A stretch of 64,000 nt of DNA, from positions 117,031-181,030 of the forward strand of contig DHMX01000023.1 in the NCBI GenBank assembly GCA_002406015.1. Reading direction: 5' to 3'. Each line of letters begins with the position of its first letter. Position 1 is the first letter of the stretch. Shown here in pieces: positions 24,239-33,852 of this stretch. Made by a program: the position numbers and the translations under genes. The stretch is from Lachnospiraceae bacterium UBA4631 (GTDB taxonomy: Bacteria; Bacillota; Clostridia; Lachnospirales; Lachnospiraceae). The notes below the pieces were generated by a model that saw only the letters and a list, made by a program, of their open reading frames with translations, was not told the origin of the DNA and did no database searches.

Positions 24239-27070
24239 ATGACAATGGCGATTAGTTGGCTTGCATTACATATATTCGGAGTATTGATTGCATTTGCATT
24301 GCTGGTTATCGTATCCCGAAAAGAGGATACGGACTATAAAAGTGATTTGATACTGGCAATCGCCTGTTGTCTGGTTGCGTTGATTTCTAAGTGTATTTAT
24401 ATTATGGGCGGCAGTGAAGAGACCTTGGTTGCATTGGGAAAGATGGAGTATCTTGGAAAATGCTTTGCAAATTACTGTGCACTTATGTTTATGTTAAAAT
24501 GGCAAAAGGCAAGAGTTCCGAAGTGGATGACCAATAGCCTGCTGTTAATTAATGTGGTGTTCTACGTTATGATAGCAACCGGAGATAGTCATCAACTGTA
24601 TTACAAGAGCTATTGGATGGCTCCTTCCAAGCTGAATCTGGGTGGTGCGACACTGGAGATTTCGGCAGCCCCTTTTTATTACATATATATGGCATTTCTG
24701 GTGTTGGAAATTGCTGGCTGTATAGCTGTAATTATAACCTCCTTCCGGGAGAAGAAAAACAGTCCGGCTCCTTACCGAATAAAGCTTCATATGACCCTGC
24801 TGGCATCGGTGCTGTCTCCTATGATACTGCTGTCTTTGCGTATTCTTGGGGTACTTAAGGGGGATGATCCGACACCGCTTGGAATTTTGTTGTCATGTGT
24901 ATTTATGAGTATTGCCGTTGTTCGATATGGATTATTTGACCCGGTTAAAAATGCCAAAAATCATATCATTAATAATCTGGGAGAAGGTCTGGTCGTAGTA
25001 GATACCCGGAATCGTATTTTGTTCCGCAATCTTATGGCGGGTTCTCTGATAAATTCTATGCGAAAGGTATACCATTATACAAAGGACTGTGATATTTATG
25101 AAGCCTTAAAAGGTGAGCAGGGATATTTGGATTGGGAAGAGCATCATTATCAGGTAGAAGAAAGTGAACTAAAAGAAGGACCTTTCATACAGGGCTATAT
25201 GCTGACAATTGTAGATGTTACGGAAATTATAGAACAAAACCGGGTAATGAAGGAACTGGTAGAGCAGGCAGAGGCGGCAAATGAGGCAAAAAGCGAGTTT
25301 GTTTCCAATATTTCGCATGAAATCCGGACACCGATGAACTCTATCGTCGGAATGGCAGAAATTATGCTTCGTAATCAGCATAGCCGGCAGGAACAGGAAT
25401 ATCTGTTAAATATCCAAAGCTCTGGACAGGCGTTGCTTACCATTGTGAACGATGTGCTTGATTTTTCCAAGGTAGAGTCCGGGAAAATGCAGTTGTTTGA
25501 AGAACCGTATGATACACTTTCTTTATTTTATGATATGCGGCTGACCTTTGAGAACCGAATCGGTGAGAAACCAATAGAACTAATTTATGATATTGACCCT
25601 GCTTTGCCATGCAGTCTGAGCGGTGATGTGGGAAGGATTCGTCAGATTATTACGAATCTGGTAACGAATGCCATAAAATATACGGAGGAAGGTTATGTGC
25701 GGCTGCGGGTTCGAATTAAGCAGCAATTGGAAGACCGAATCCTGCTGTATTACGAAGTGGAAGATACCGGAATCGGAATCCGGAAGGAAGACCAGGAGAT
25801 TTTATTTGATTCCTTCCAGAGAGTAGATTTGAAGAAGAACCAACGGATTGAGGGAACCGGATTAGGGTTGACAATTTCTAAAAAATTAGTCAATATGATG
25901 GGAGGAACCATTGGCGTAGAGAGCTATTACGGAAAGGGAAGCCGATTCTATTTCTTTATTGAGCAGACGGTTGTCAATGCGGCTCCGATTTCAGAGGTAA
26001 ATTATGAGGAACGGCATAGCAGTGTACTGGAAAAGGAAGCCGAGAGTATGTTTATTGCTCCGGAAGCACGTATTTTATTGGTAGACGATAACACCATGAA
26101 TCTTGTGGTTGCCAAGGAGCTGTTAAAGCCGCTTCAGATGCAGATAGATACTGCGGAGAACGGAATGCAGGCAGTCGAAATGGTTCAGAAGCAGCAGTAT
26201 CATGTGGTACTGATGGACCATATGATGCCGATAATGGATGGAGTAGAAGCGACCAAGGCAATCCGGCAGTTAGCCGGGCAGGAATATCAGGAGCTTCCGA
26301 TTATTGCTTTGACTGCCAATGCCATGCTGGATGCACGCAATGAGTTTATAAGTGCAGGCATGAATGGTTTTGTTGCAAAGCCGATAGATTTTCAGAGTAT
26401 CTGCGTGCAACTTCGGAAATGTCTTTCACCGGAGCTTGTGCAGGAGGTATCAAAGGAGCAGGCGAAACGTATTCTTACATCTGGTGAAACGAAGGAATCC
26501 GGATTCAGTCTGGAAGCGGGCTTGCGGTATTGCGGAACCGAAGATGTTCTGCGGCAAATGATTGGAATTTTTTATCAGACCATCGACAGCAAGGCAAGTA
26601 AGATTGAACAATGCTTGAAAGAACAGCTCTTGCGTGATTATACGGTTGAGGTTCATGCATTAAAAAGCTCGGCTCTTTTAATCGGAGCAATGGAATTATC
26701 GGAGACAGCCAAAGAGCTGGAAGCCTATGGAAATGCCGAAGATATACAGGCACTTGAGGAAAAGACACCGGCCATGCTGGAACAGTATCGGAGCTATAAG
26801 ACGATATTGAAACCTTATGTGGATGAATCCGGGCAGGAGAAGCAGGAGGTTTCTGCAAAAGAATGGATAGATGGTTTGCAGCAAATGAATGACTGCATAC
26901 AACAGTTTGATATGGATGGCGTAGACGAGCAGTTGAAGGTTTTAGATGGCTATCAGACACCGGAATATATAGAAGGAGCAATGGAGCGGCTCCGGGTGTG
27001 CGTAGCAGATGTAGCAATGGAAGAGATTATGCAATTAACGGAAGATATGATTGAGCAACTGAAAGAATAA
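24239..27070 (+). CDS. Hybrid sensor histidine kinase (7TM-HisKA-HATPase-REC-HPt)
   Basis: ATG 24239, with AGGAG ahead, gives 943 residues. Seven or so N-terminal membrane helices form a 7TM sensor module. A short PAS-like region precedes the dimerisation domain with phospho-accepting His360 in ISHEIRTPMN. The ATPase follows with N, G1 (DTGIGI) and G2 (GTGLGL) boxes, then a receiver domain with Asp660 in VVLMDHMMPIMDG, and an HPt domain with His806 in VHALKSSA. A complete phosphorelay is thus in one polypeptide. Its output partner is probably the response regulator 13 bp downstream. The signal is unknown. Confidence 0.92.
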   Translation: MTMAISWLALHIFGVLIAFALLVIVSRKEDTDYKSDLILAIACCLVALISKCIYIMGGSEETLVALGKMEYLGKCFANYCALMFMLKWQKARVPKWMTNSLLLINVVFYVMIATGDSHQLYYKSYWMAPSKLNLGGATLEISAAPFYYIYMAFLVLEIAGCIAVIITSFREKKNSPAPYRIKLHMTLLASVLSPMILLSLRILGVLKGDDPTPLGILLSCVFMSIAVVRYGLFDPVKNAKNHIINNLGEGLVVVDTRNRILFRNLMAGSLINSMRKVYHYTKDCDIYEALKGEQGYLDWEEHHYQVEESELKEGPFIQGYMLTIVDVTEIIEQNRVMKELVEQAEAANEAKSEFVSNISHEIRTPMNSIVGMAEIMLRNQHSRQEQEYLLNIQSSGQALLTIVNDVLDFSKVESGKMQLFEEPYDTLSLFYDMRLTFENRIGEKPIELIYDIDPALPCSLSGDVGRIRQIITNLVTNAIKYTEEGYVRLRVRIKQQLEDRILLYYEVEDTGIGIRKEDQEILFDSFQRVDLKKNQRIEGTGLGLTISKKLVNMMGGTIGVESYYGKGSRFYFFIEQTVVNAAPISEVNYEERHSSVLEKEAESMFIAPEARILLVDDNTMNLVVAKELLKPLQMQIDTAENGMQAVEMVQKQQYHVVLMDHMMPIMDGVEATKAIRQLAGQEYQELPIIALTANAMLDARNEFISAGMNGFVAKPIDFQSICVQLRKCLSPELVQEVSKEQAKRILTSGETKESGFSLEAGLRYCGTEDVLRQMIGIFYQTIDSKASKIEQCLKEQLLRDYTVEVHALKSSALLIGAMELSETAKELEAYGNAEDIQALEEKTPAMLEQYRSYKTILKPYVDESGQEKQEVSAKEWIDGLQQMNDCIQQFDMDGVDEQLKVLDGYQTPEYIEGAMERLRVCVADVAMEEIMQLTEDMIEQLKE

Positions 27071-27083
27071 AGGAGGAACCATC

Positions 27084-27845
27084 ATGGAGGGAAACGGGCA
27101 ATTTGTCGTTCTGATGGAGGAGCAGAGTTATCTTACGAATGCATTTAAGGGTGCTTTTGACAAGCAGAACGTAAAAGTAAAGATAGTGGATTCGACGGAG
27201 GCAGCTACAGTTCTGGCTGAACCTGACACCAGAGGTTTTTTGGTCTGCACCAGTGAAGAATTGTTGAAAAGAACCTCAAATGTCAAAGCAGTGGTGGATA
27301 CAGCCATCAGAAGAGAAATTCCGGTATTTATTATGGGAAACAGTGATGAATTAAAGACTCTGCTGCAAGTACTTCCGAAGCAGATGATTCAAGGCTCTTT
27401 TACCCGTCCGATTGTCATGGGAGAAATGGTGGAAAGTATCTTTGAGCGGCTCGAAAAGATAGAAAAGACGAAGAAGAAAACAATATTGGCAGTAGACGAT
27501 TCCGGAGTAATTCTTCGAAATGTCAAGACGCTTCTGGAAGATAAGTATCAGGTAATTCTGGCTAATTCGGGAACAATGGCAATTAAATATCTGGCATTGA
27601 ATACACCGGATTTAATATTATTGGATTATGAAATGCCGATAGTGGATGGCAAGCAGGTAATGCAGATGCTTCGGGAGGATGCCGAATTTCAAAAGATTCC
27701 GATTATTTTTCTGACAGGGAAGAATGATTCGGAAACCGTTATGAAGGTCATGGAGCTAAAGCCGGACGGATACCTGCTAAAGACGATGGAGCCAAAGAAG
27801 CTGCATGCGGCAATTGATGATTTTATGGAAAAACAGGAAATATAA
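27084..27845 (+). CDS. Dual receiver response regulator without DNA-binding domain
   Basis: The gene starts 13 bp after the hybrid kinase, with AGGAGG before ATG 27084. The N-terminal about 120 residues look like a degenerate receiver domain lacking the normal Asp. The C-terminal half is a canonical receiver: DD in ILAVDDSG, phosphorylated Asp181 in LILLDYEMP, Thr in FLTGKN and the late Lys in YLLKTMEPKK. There is no output domain, so it acts by protein contact or as a phosphate sink in the relay from the upstream HPt domain. Confidence 0.85.
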   Translation: MEGNGQFVVLMEEQSYLTNAFKGAFDKQNVKVKIVDSTEAATVLAEPDTRGFLVCTSEELLKRTSNVKAVVDTAIRREIPVFIMGNSDELKTLLQVLPKQMIQGSFTRPIVMGEMVESIFERLEKIEKTKKKTILAVDDSGVILRNVKTLLEDKYQVILANSGTMAIKYLALNTPDLILLDYEMPIVDGKQVMQMLREDAEFQKIPIIFLTGKNDSETVMKVMELKPDGYLLKTMEPKKLHAAIDDFMEKQEI

Positions 27846-27881
27846 CTCAAGGTGAACCAAGACGGAGGCATAGACAAGAAT

Positions 27882-28469
27882 ATGACAGAGCGTGAAAAAA
27901 TGCTGCAGGGTATGTGGTATGATGCAAATTATGATGAAGGACTGCTGGAGGAACGGTTGCAGGCAGAGGAATTGTATTTCGCATATAACCAGACCGGTCC
28001 GAGAGAGACAGAAAGAAAAGAACAGTTGTTACAAGCATTGTTTCCGAATATGGAGAAAGAGGTGGTTATTTTATCACCGATTTATACCGACTACGGCTAC
28101 AATTGCCGGATAGGAGAGGCAACCTTTATTAATCATGGAGCATATCTTATGGATGCAGGTAAGATTACGATAGGCAGTCATTGCTTTATCGGACCGAACT
28201 GCGGGATGTATACGGCAATCCATGCAATGTTACCGGAGGAACGGAATCGGGGCATTGAGCGGGCAAAGCCGATTGTACTTGGAGATAATGTATGGCTGGG
28301 CGGAAATGTAATCATTTTGCCGGGTGTGACGATTGGCAGTAATACGGTGATAGGAGCAGGCAGTGTGGTGACAAAGGATATACCGTCAGGGGTTGTGGCA
28401 GCAGGAAATCCATGCAGGGTCATGCGGGAAATTACACAGGCAGATGCAATGGAGTATGGTATGCGGTAA
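27882..28469 (+). CDS. Maltose/galactoside O-acetyltransferase family enzyme
   Basis: The start ATG 27882 gives MTEREKMLQGMWYDANYDEGL, the typical N-terminus of the MAT/LacA family; an upstream GTG at 27852 is less likely. The 195-residue protein carries left-handed beta-helix hexapeptide repeats (ITIGSHCFIGPNCGMYTAIH, then GVTIGSNTVIGAGSVVTKDI). The catalytic His is expected in the YTAIH region. It would transfer acetyl from acetyl-CoA to a sugar hydroxyl in the cytoplasm. It follows the response regulator closely and may belong to the same transcript. Confidence 0.85.
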   Translation: MTEREKMLQGMWYDANYDEGLLEERLQAEELYFAYNQTGPRETERKEQLLQALFPNMEKEVVILSPIYTDYGYNCRIGEATFINHGAYLMDAGKITIGSHCFIGPNCGMYTAIHAMLPEERNRGIERAKPIVLGDNVWLGGNVIILPGVTIGSNTVIGAGSVVTKDIPSGVVAAGNPCRVMREITQADAMEYGMR

Positions 28470-28545
28470 TTTTAAAGTTGCGGGTATGCCTTTATCTGGG
28501 GTATACTAGGCATGGATATACAATCAATCAGTGGAGGACAGAAAC

Positions 28546-29151
28546 ATGGATATGAATATTGTATGCTTGGATTTAGAGGGCGTATTAGTACCTGAAATAT
28601 GGATTGCATTTGCAGAGGCAAGTGGGATTCCGGAATTAAAGAGAACCACCAGAGACGAGCCGGATTATGAGAAGCTGATGAATTGGAGAATCGGTATTTT
28701 GAAGGAGCATGGTCTGGGACTGAAGGAGATTCAGGAAACGATTGCCAAGATTGACCCGATACCGGGAGCAAAGGAATTTTTAGATGAATTGAGAAGTATC
28801 ACACAGGTTATTATTATCAGTGATACCTTTACACAGTTTGCAGGACCTTTGATGAAGAAATTAGGCTGGCCGACCATTTTCTGTAATTCCTTAGAGGTTG
28901 CACCGGACGGAGAAATTACAGGCTTTAAGATGCGGATAGAGAACTCAAAGCTGACAACCGTTAAGGCATTGCAGTCCATCGGTTATCAGACGATAGCAAG
29001 TGGTGACAGCCATAACGATTTGGGAATGATTCAGGCAAGTAAGGCGGGCTTCTTATTCAAGAGTACCGAGCAGATTAAGAAAGACCATCCGGAGTTGCCG
29101 GCATATGAGACATATGACGAACTGATGGCAGCAATTAAGAAGGCATTGTAA
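28546..29151 (+). CDS. thrH: ThrH-like phosphoserine phosphatase/homoserine phosphotransferase
   Basis: ATG 28546 is eight bases after GGAGG. The 201-residue protein starts MNIVCLDLEGVLVPEIW with the HAD nucleophile motif in the form DLEG (Asp, then Glu instead of the usual Asp), as in ThrH. Motif II is VIIISDTF, the Lys lies in NSKLTTVKAL, and motif III is ASGDSHNDLGMI. ThrH of Pseudomonas dephosphorylates phosphoserine and can transfer phosphate to homoserine. A role in serine/threonine metabolism is likely. A strong terminator follows. Confidence 0.8.
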   Translation: MDMNIVCLDLEGVLVPEIWIAFAEASGIPELKRTTRDEPDYEKLMNWRIGILKEHGLGLKEIQETIAKIDPIPGAKEFLDELRSITQVIIISDTFTQFAGPLMKKLGWPTIFCNSLEVAPDGEITGFKMRIENSKLTTVKALQSIGYQTIASGDSHNDLGMIQASKAGFLFKSTEQIKKDHPELPAYETYDELMAAIKKAL

Positions 29152-29176
29152 AATACAAACCAACAGACAGGATAAT

Positions 29177-29221
29177 AACAGGAGAACAGTATGCTAAAAG
29201 GCAGAAGTTCTCCTGTTTTTT
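29177..29221 (+). terminator. Terminator of the thrH-like gene
   Basis: AACAGGAGAAC pairs perfectly with GTTCTCCTGTT, followed by TTTTTG. Confidence 0.85.
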
Positions 29222-29361
29222 GTTAATAAATGGAAAATCAGAGCTTTTTCTGTGACACTTCTTATGGTATACTATAAATTAGGGAATGCTCGCAAACAGG
29301 AGGGTTTGCGAAAGCATAACAGAACGGTATAGGTAAAAGGAAAAACGGAGGGGTAAATTGT

Positions 29362-31296
29362 ATGGCATTAGTGTATACAAATGAAAATTGCGTAGGGTGT
29401 AACAAGTGTATTAGTGCTTGTAGCTGCATGGGGGCGAACCGGCAAGCCGAGAAGAACGGTGTAGACCGGATAGAGGTTGGCAGTGCCGAATGTGTTGCGT
29501 GCGGTGCGTGCTTTGATGTGTGTAAACACAAGGCAAGAGCATATTATGATGATACGGAGCGTTTCTTTGCAGACTTGGCAAGAGGGGAACGAATATCGAT
29601 TCTGCTTGCACCGGCATTCAAAGCAAATTATCCGGATGAGTATGAGAAGATTTTGGGCGGTCTGAAAAAGGCTGGCGTAAACCGCATCATCAGTATTTCA
29701 TTCGGAGCAGATATTACAACATGGGGATATATAAAGTACATTACCGAGAATAAGTTCTATGGCGGTATCTCACAGCCATGTCCGGCAGTTGTGGGATATA
29801 TTGAACGGTATACACCGGAATTGCTGCCGAAGCTGTTTCCGGTACAGAGTCCGATGATGTGCGGAGCAATATACGCAAGAAAATATATGGGTATTACGGA
29901 TAAGCTGGCATTTATCAGTCCATGTATTGCTAAGAAAATGGAGATTGATGACCCGCAGAACCGGGGCTACATTACCTATAATGTGACCTTTGACCATTTA
30001 ATGAAATATGTAAGGGAAAATAACCTGTATGGACCGGATTGTTCGGATGAAATTGAATACGGTCTTGGCTCGGTGTATCCGATGCCGGGAGGTTTAAAAG
30101 AAAATGTATACTGGTTCCTTGGCGAAAGTGTGCTTGTAAGACAGGTCGAGGGTGAGAAACATATGTATCACTATCTGGAAAACAACAAGGGAAGAATTGC
30201 CGGAGGAAAGACACCGTATCTGTTTGTGGATGCACTTAATTGCAGTTCGGGATGTATATACGGAACCGGAACCGAGGCATCGAAAACCGAGACCGAGGAT
30301 AATATGTATAACATTTTAAAGATAAGAGAAGCTAGCAAGGGAGTGGCAAAGAAGCATCCTTGGTCAAAGAATCTTCCACCGGCAGAACGGTTAAAGTATC
30401 TGAACGAGCAATTCAAGTCACTTAATCTGGCAGACTTTTTGAGAGGCTACACCGACAGGTCTGAGACCTGCAAGCTGCGTATGCCGTCAACTATGGAGTT
30501 AAATGCCATATATAACGATATGAAAAAGGAAGCGGAGGATAAGCGGCACATTGACTGCTCCTGCTGCGGATACGATAGCTGCAAACAGATGGCAATTGCT
30601 ATCTATAACGGAATTAATGATAAAAAGAATTGCATCCATTATATCAAAGATGTGGCAGAGGAAGAAAAGACGGAAATCGGAGAACTGCTTTCTCAGTTGG
30701 AGCATCAGAAGGAAGAGGTATTTGAAATTGCCGATGCAATTAACGGTGAATTTGAACTGTTAAATGAGTCTGTTCAACAGATGGAGGAGCGAAACAGTGA
30801 AAATGCCGATGAAAGTACGGGTATTTCCGCAGAGGTGCAGGAGGTAACGGAATTTTGCCGGATGTTAAATGAATCTCTGGGACAAATCCGGGATATATTG
30901 GATGAGCTTAAAAATAATAATGCAGAGGTTGTATCCATAGCATCTAAGACGAACCTGCTTGCATTAAATGCTTCGATAGAAGCAGCAAGAGCCGGAGAGG
31001 CAGGACGAGGCTTTTCGGTTGTGGCAAGTGAGATTAATGGCTTGGCAGCAAGCTCTAAAAAGACCGCTAATCGCAGCAACGAGGAACAAAATAAGATAGA
31101 AACGGCAGTCAACGATATAAGAGACGAAGCCATGAACCTAATTGCAATTGTGGAAAGAGTCTGCGATAAAACGAGCAATCTTGCTGCATCTACGCAGGAG
31201 ATAGCTGCATCCTCTTCCAACATAACAACCATCAGTAATGAGATAAAAGAGAAGATGGATACCTTAGTGGAAGAAATGCAGGGCGGTAACCGGTAA
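29362..31296 (+). CDS. [FeFe]-hydrogenase-like sensor fused to a chemoreceptor signalling domain
   Basis: The 644-residue protein has four parts. Two ferredoxin-type 4Fe-4S motifs come first (Cys10/13/16/20 and Cys44/47/50/54). A hydrogenase large-subunit domain follows, with altered H-cluster signatures: SQPCPA (Cys140), SPCIAKK (Cys188) and NCSSGCIYGTG (Cys294/298). Next is an extra iron-sulphur motif CSCCGYDSC at 399-407. A methyl-accepting signalling domain ends the protein, with the tip TNLLALNASIEAARAGEAGR. There is no membrane helix. Catalytic-type motifs are shifted toward those of sensory hydrogenases, so it probably senses hydrogen or redox state and signals to CheA. It has its own leader region after a terminator. 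Confidence 0.88.
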   Translation: MALVYTNENCVGCNKCISACSCMGANRQAEKNGVDRIEVGSAECVACGACFDVCKHKARAYYDDTERFFADLARGERISILLAPAFKANYPDEYEKILGGLKKAGVNRIISISFGADITTWGYIKYITENKFYGGISQPCPAVVGYIERYTPELLPKLFPVQSPMMCGAIYARKYMGITDKLAFISPCIAKKMEIDDPQNRGYITYNVTFDHLMKYVRENNLYGPDCSDEIEYGLGSVYPMPGGLKENVYWFLGESVLVRQVEGEKHMYHYLENNKGRIAGGKTPYLFVDALNCSSGCIYGTGTEASKTETEDNMYNILKIREASKGVAKKHPWSKNLPPAERLKYLNEQFKSLNLADFLRGYTDRSETCKLRMPSTMELNAIYNDMKKEAEDKRHIDCSCCGYDSCKQMAIAIYNGINDKKNCIHYIKDVAEEEKTEIGELLSQLEHQKEEVFEIADAINGEFELLNESVQQMEERNSENADESTGISAEVQEVTEFCRMLNESLGQIRDILDELKNNNAEVVSIASKTNLLALNASIEAARAGEAGRGFSVVASEINGLAASSKKTANRSNEEQNKIETAVNDIRDEAMNLIAIVERVCDKTSNLAASTQEIAASSSNITTISNEIKEKMDTLVEEMQGGNR

Positions 31297-31437
31297 TGGG
31301 ATTGCAAACAAAGACAGTAAATAAAAGGCTACGAACAAAGACTACAAATAAAAGCAGTAGATAAGGATTGCGAATAAAGACCGGTTAAAAAAGGTCATAC
31401 TAGAGAAAAAGAAATTAGGTATAAGGAGGCTCATTGT

Positions 31438-31767
31438 ATGCAGGGCATGAAGAATATTAATAAGGCAGAGGTATTGGTATTAAAGGAACAGGTTGCATAT
31501 CAGGAGGGGCAGGTAGTCAGCAAAACACTGGCTCAGAGTGAGGCGTTGAGTGTAACATTGTTTTCCTTTGATAAGGGTGAAGAAATCAGTACACACGAAT
31601 CCGGCGGAGATGCATTTGTAACTTGTCTGGATGGTGTCGGTGAGGTTACGATTGATGGAGTGAAATATGAATTAAAAGAGGGAGATTCCATTGTTATGCC
31701 GGCAGGGCATCCTCATGCGGTGTACGGCAAGGAGCAATTCAAAATGCTGCTGGTGGTAGTATTTTAG
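31438..31767 (+). CDS. Cupin-domain protein
   Basis: ATG 31438 follows AAGGAGG. The 109-residue protein is a single cupin barrel: the first motif is around ISTHESGGDAFVTCLDG and the second is MPAGHPHAVYG, with His, Glu and His as likely metal ligands. It ends KMLLVVVF. Small cupins of this type bind metals or sugars and sometimes act beside electron-transfer proteins; the substrate is unknown. It follows the hydrogenase-like receptor by about 140 bp and is closed by a terminator. Confidence 0.85.
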   Translation: MQGMKNINKAEVLVLKEQVAYQEGQVVSKTLAQSEALSVTLFSFDKGEEISTHESGGDAFVTCLDGVGEVTIDGVKYELKEGDSIVMPAGHPHAVYGKEQFKMLLVVVF

Positions 31768-31786
31768 AAGCATAATGAAAACATCT

Positions 31787-31818
31787 AAAAGAGAAGCTGC
31801 ATAGAGCTTCTCTTTTAT
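31787..31818 (+). terminator. Terminator of the cupin gene
   Basis: AAAAGAGAAGCT and AGCTTCTCTTTT pair perfectly with a six-base loop; A and T runs make it usable from both strands. Confidence 0.85.
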
Positions 31819-31950
31819 AGTATGAATAATGCAAAGTCAAGTGTCTGACGCATAACATAGGTCAGCAGATAAAATCCATAAAGATTTAGAATATAACTAT
31901 CCAGCATGATTTCACCGGGTGCATAAAGGATGTTTCATGGCATTTGCCGG

Positions 31951-31998
31951 CTGACAAACAAGAAAACCTATGGTATACTTTCGTTAGTTGAAACTAAC
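31951..31998 (+). promoter_or_regulatory. Promoter with inverted repeat at the transcription start
   Basis: CTGACA (31951-31956), 17 bases, TATACT (31974-31979). Immediately after comes GTTAGT-TGAA-ACTAAC (31983-31998), a perfect six-base-pair dyad of operator type. Confidence 0.5.
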
Positions 31999-32022
31999 AT
32001 AAGTAGAAAAGAGGCATTCAAT

Positions 32023-32742
32023 ATGATGTATGTAAAAAAAGAACGGCGGGAAGCTTGGCTGTTAATCGGATTTTTTTCAATGCTGCTATGTGGTGTAAGT
32101 GATTGTCTGTTGTCTTATATGGGAGAGGGTGAACCCTATGTGCTGGCAGGGATGATTAGCAGTCACATTGCAGAAGAACCGTTATGGTATTATTGGAGTT
32201 CCTTTGTAATCGGGATTCTGGCATCTGTGGGCTACCTTCTGGCATCCAGAGCTGCCTGTTCGTATATTTATGACCGCTTGCAGGGAGAAAAGACAAAGAC
32301 CTATAAGGCATATGCCTTTGGCACAACCATGATGTCGATTGGAATTTTTGGGATTCATTCTATCTGTTGTCTGGCATTGATGAATGTGCGGGCAGCACTG
32401 TTAGCCGGAGCATCGGTGGAGCTGATTTCAGAATATTTTACGGCATCTGCACTCATTCCGTTTGCAGTTGGAACTATCTGGCAGACAACCGCGGATATAA
32501 TTGCAGGAGTAGCCTTTATTATTTTGATTTGCAAGAAAAAGGTAGCCATTTCAAAGGGTTTTATTATAATCGGGCCGTTGGTATTCTATGTGATTTGTAA
32601 AGTGGTTGCCGCTATTTTAACGCAGGTAACCGGAAGTACCATGCCGGCACACTATCTGGGTGGCGGTGAATCATGGGGAATCGCATTTATGTTCTTAGCC
32701 TTTTTTACGGCTTGCAGGAAGGACGCTGCCGCTCAGGCTTAG
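32023..32742 (+). CDS. Multipass membrane protein (DUF6796-like)
   Basis: ATG 32023 is used; the frame is open upstream but lies inside the promoter region. The 239-residue protein has about six to seven hydrophobic segments (WLLIGFFSMLLCGVSDCLLSYM at the start, then FVIGILASVGYLLAS and later ones) and ends in a short polar tail. It resembles the DUF6796 type of Clostridial membrane proteins as I recall it. Function unknown. The operator-like dyad at its promoter suggests regulated expression. Its stop overlaps the stop of the convergent channel gene by four bases. Confidence 0.6.
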   Translation: MMYVKKERREAWLLIGFFSMLLCGVSDCLLSYMGEGEPYVLAGMISSHIAEEPLWYYWSSFVIGILASVGYLLASRAACSYIYDRLQGEKTKTYKAYAFGTTMMSIGIFGIHSICCLALMNVRAALLAGASVELISEYFTASALIPFAVGTIWQTTADIIAGVAFIILICKKKVAISKGFIIIGPLVFYVICKVVAAILTQVTGSTMPAHYLGGGESWGIAFMFLAFFTACRKDAAAQA

Positions 32743-33674
32743 TCCGTTTCGCGGATGATGATAATATCCTTTAGCTTTAATATGGTATCTCTTTGGGGAA
32801 GAATGGACAGACCATCACGCAGGACAAGATAAATGGTGATTTGTTCCATGTCTTCCACATCTTCTACAGTCTTGCCGGCATACCGTTTATCTACAAAAAT
32901 TTCTGCAATTTCTTTAATGTCGGCATCCTTTAAGGTAGATATGCTGCTGTTTCGTTGATACTGCTCCACAAAGCCGGCACTGATAATACCGGTTGGAATC
33001 GCTACCGCACCCACACCCAGATAGGCAATGCAGATTGCCATGATACGTCCCAGTGGGGTGATGGGATAAATGTCTCCGTATCCGACCGTCAGCAGGGTGG
33101 ACATACTCCACCAGACACCGCTGAAGGCATTGCGAAATACCGTAGGCTGTGCATCATGCTCAACGCTGTACATACACAGACTGCTGGCAAGCATCAGAAT
33201 CAGAACAATGAATACAGAGGATATAATTTGATTGCGTTTTTCATACAATACCGTCGTGATTACATTGAAGGAATCATATTTTGCATTCAGGCGGAACAGG
33301 TGAAAGATTCTGGCAACCCGGAGCATACGGAAAATAACGAAGCCGGACAGGAAAAATACCGGAATAATAGTCAATATATCAACAATCCCATCAAAAGAAA
33401 AAATAAAACGGATGCGGGCAAAACCCTTACGCATCTGGGGATACAGATAGTCCGCAGTCCAGATGCGGAGAATGTATTCTACGCAGAATATAGCGAGGGT
33501 GGTGTATTCCACGATAGCAAACAGCGTGGATAAAAAGGATAGCTCCTCAAAGGTCTGCATAAAGGTTACAAGGATGTTCAATATAATTGTAATCGTAATA
33601 AATATATCAAAGAAACGGCTGAGCCGGTTGCTCTTATCCCCAATCTGAATAATATTAAATATCTTTTCTTTCAC
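32739..33674 (-). CDS. Voltage-gated-type potassium channel
   Basis: A GTG at 33674 with AGAGAGG upstream is a better start than the ATG at 33704, giving about 311 residues. Six membrane helices are visible. S4 is basic (VIFRMLRVARIFHLFRL), and the pore carries the selectivity filter TVGYGD followed by S6 (IMAICIAYLGVGAVAIPTGII). A short cytoplasmic tail follows. This is the Kv-like ion channel family. It would conduct potassium, gated by voltage or by tail signals. Monocistronic, convergent with the DUF6796-like gene. Confidence 0.88.
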   Translation of the reverse strand: MKEKIFNIIQIGDKSNRLSRFFDIFITITIILNILVTFMQTFEELSFLSTLFAIVEYTTLAIFCVEYILRIWTADYLYPQMRKGFARIRFIFSFDGIVDILTIIPVFFLSGFVIFRMLRVARIFHLFRLNAKYDSFNVITTVLYEKRNQIISSVFIVLILMLASSLCMYSVEHDAQPTVFRNAFSGVWWSMSTLLTVGYGDIYPITPLGRIMAICIAYLGVGAVAIPTGIISAGFVEQYQRNSSISTLKDADIKEIAEIFVDKRYAGKTVEDVEDMEQITIYLVLRDGLSILPQRDTILKLKDIIIIRETD

Positions 33675-33768
33675 GGTAAAATCCTCTCTTTTTTGAATAT
33701 CCATTTTATTTTAACACAATTTCAGGAGGCTTTCTACTGTTCCTCCTATAACGGATGGAGAATAGGTA

Positions 33769-33808
33769 TTGACAATACTATATTAAGTGTGTATATTGAA
33801 TATATACA
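33769..33808 (+). promoter_or_regulatory. Consensus promoter with GntR-type operator over the -10 box
   Basis: TTGACA (33769-33774), 17 bases and TATATT (33792-33797). TGTATAT (33790-33796) and ATATACA (33802-33808) form a dyad across the -10 element, a natural binding site for the GntR/YtrA regulator encoded next. Confidence 0.7.
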
Positions 33809-33852
33809 ATATATTGAAGTGCAAAAATACTTACGCGTAAAGGAAAGTACAT

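Noticed and set aside
33479..33515. Possible junction inside the potassium channel gene
   Set aside because: The channel reads through in one frame with all six helices; no break is present.
32955..33533. 192-codon plus-strand frame
   Set aside because: Antisense of the potassium channel; low-complexity hydrophilic sequence without a ribosome site.
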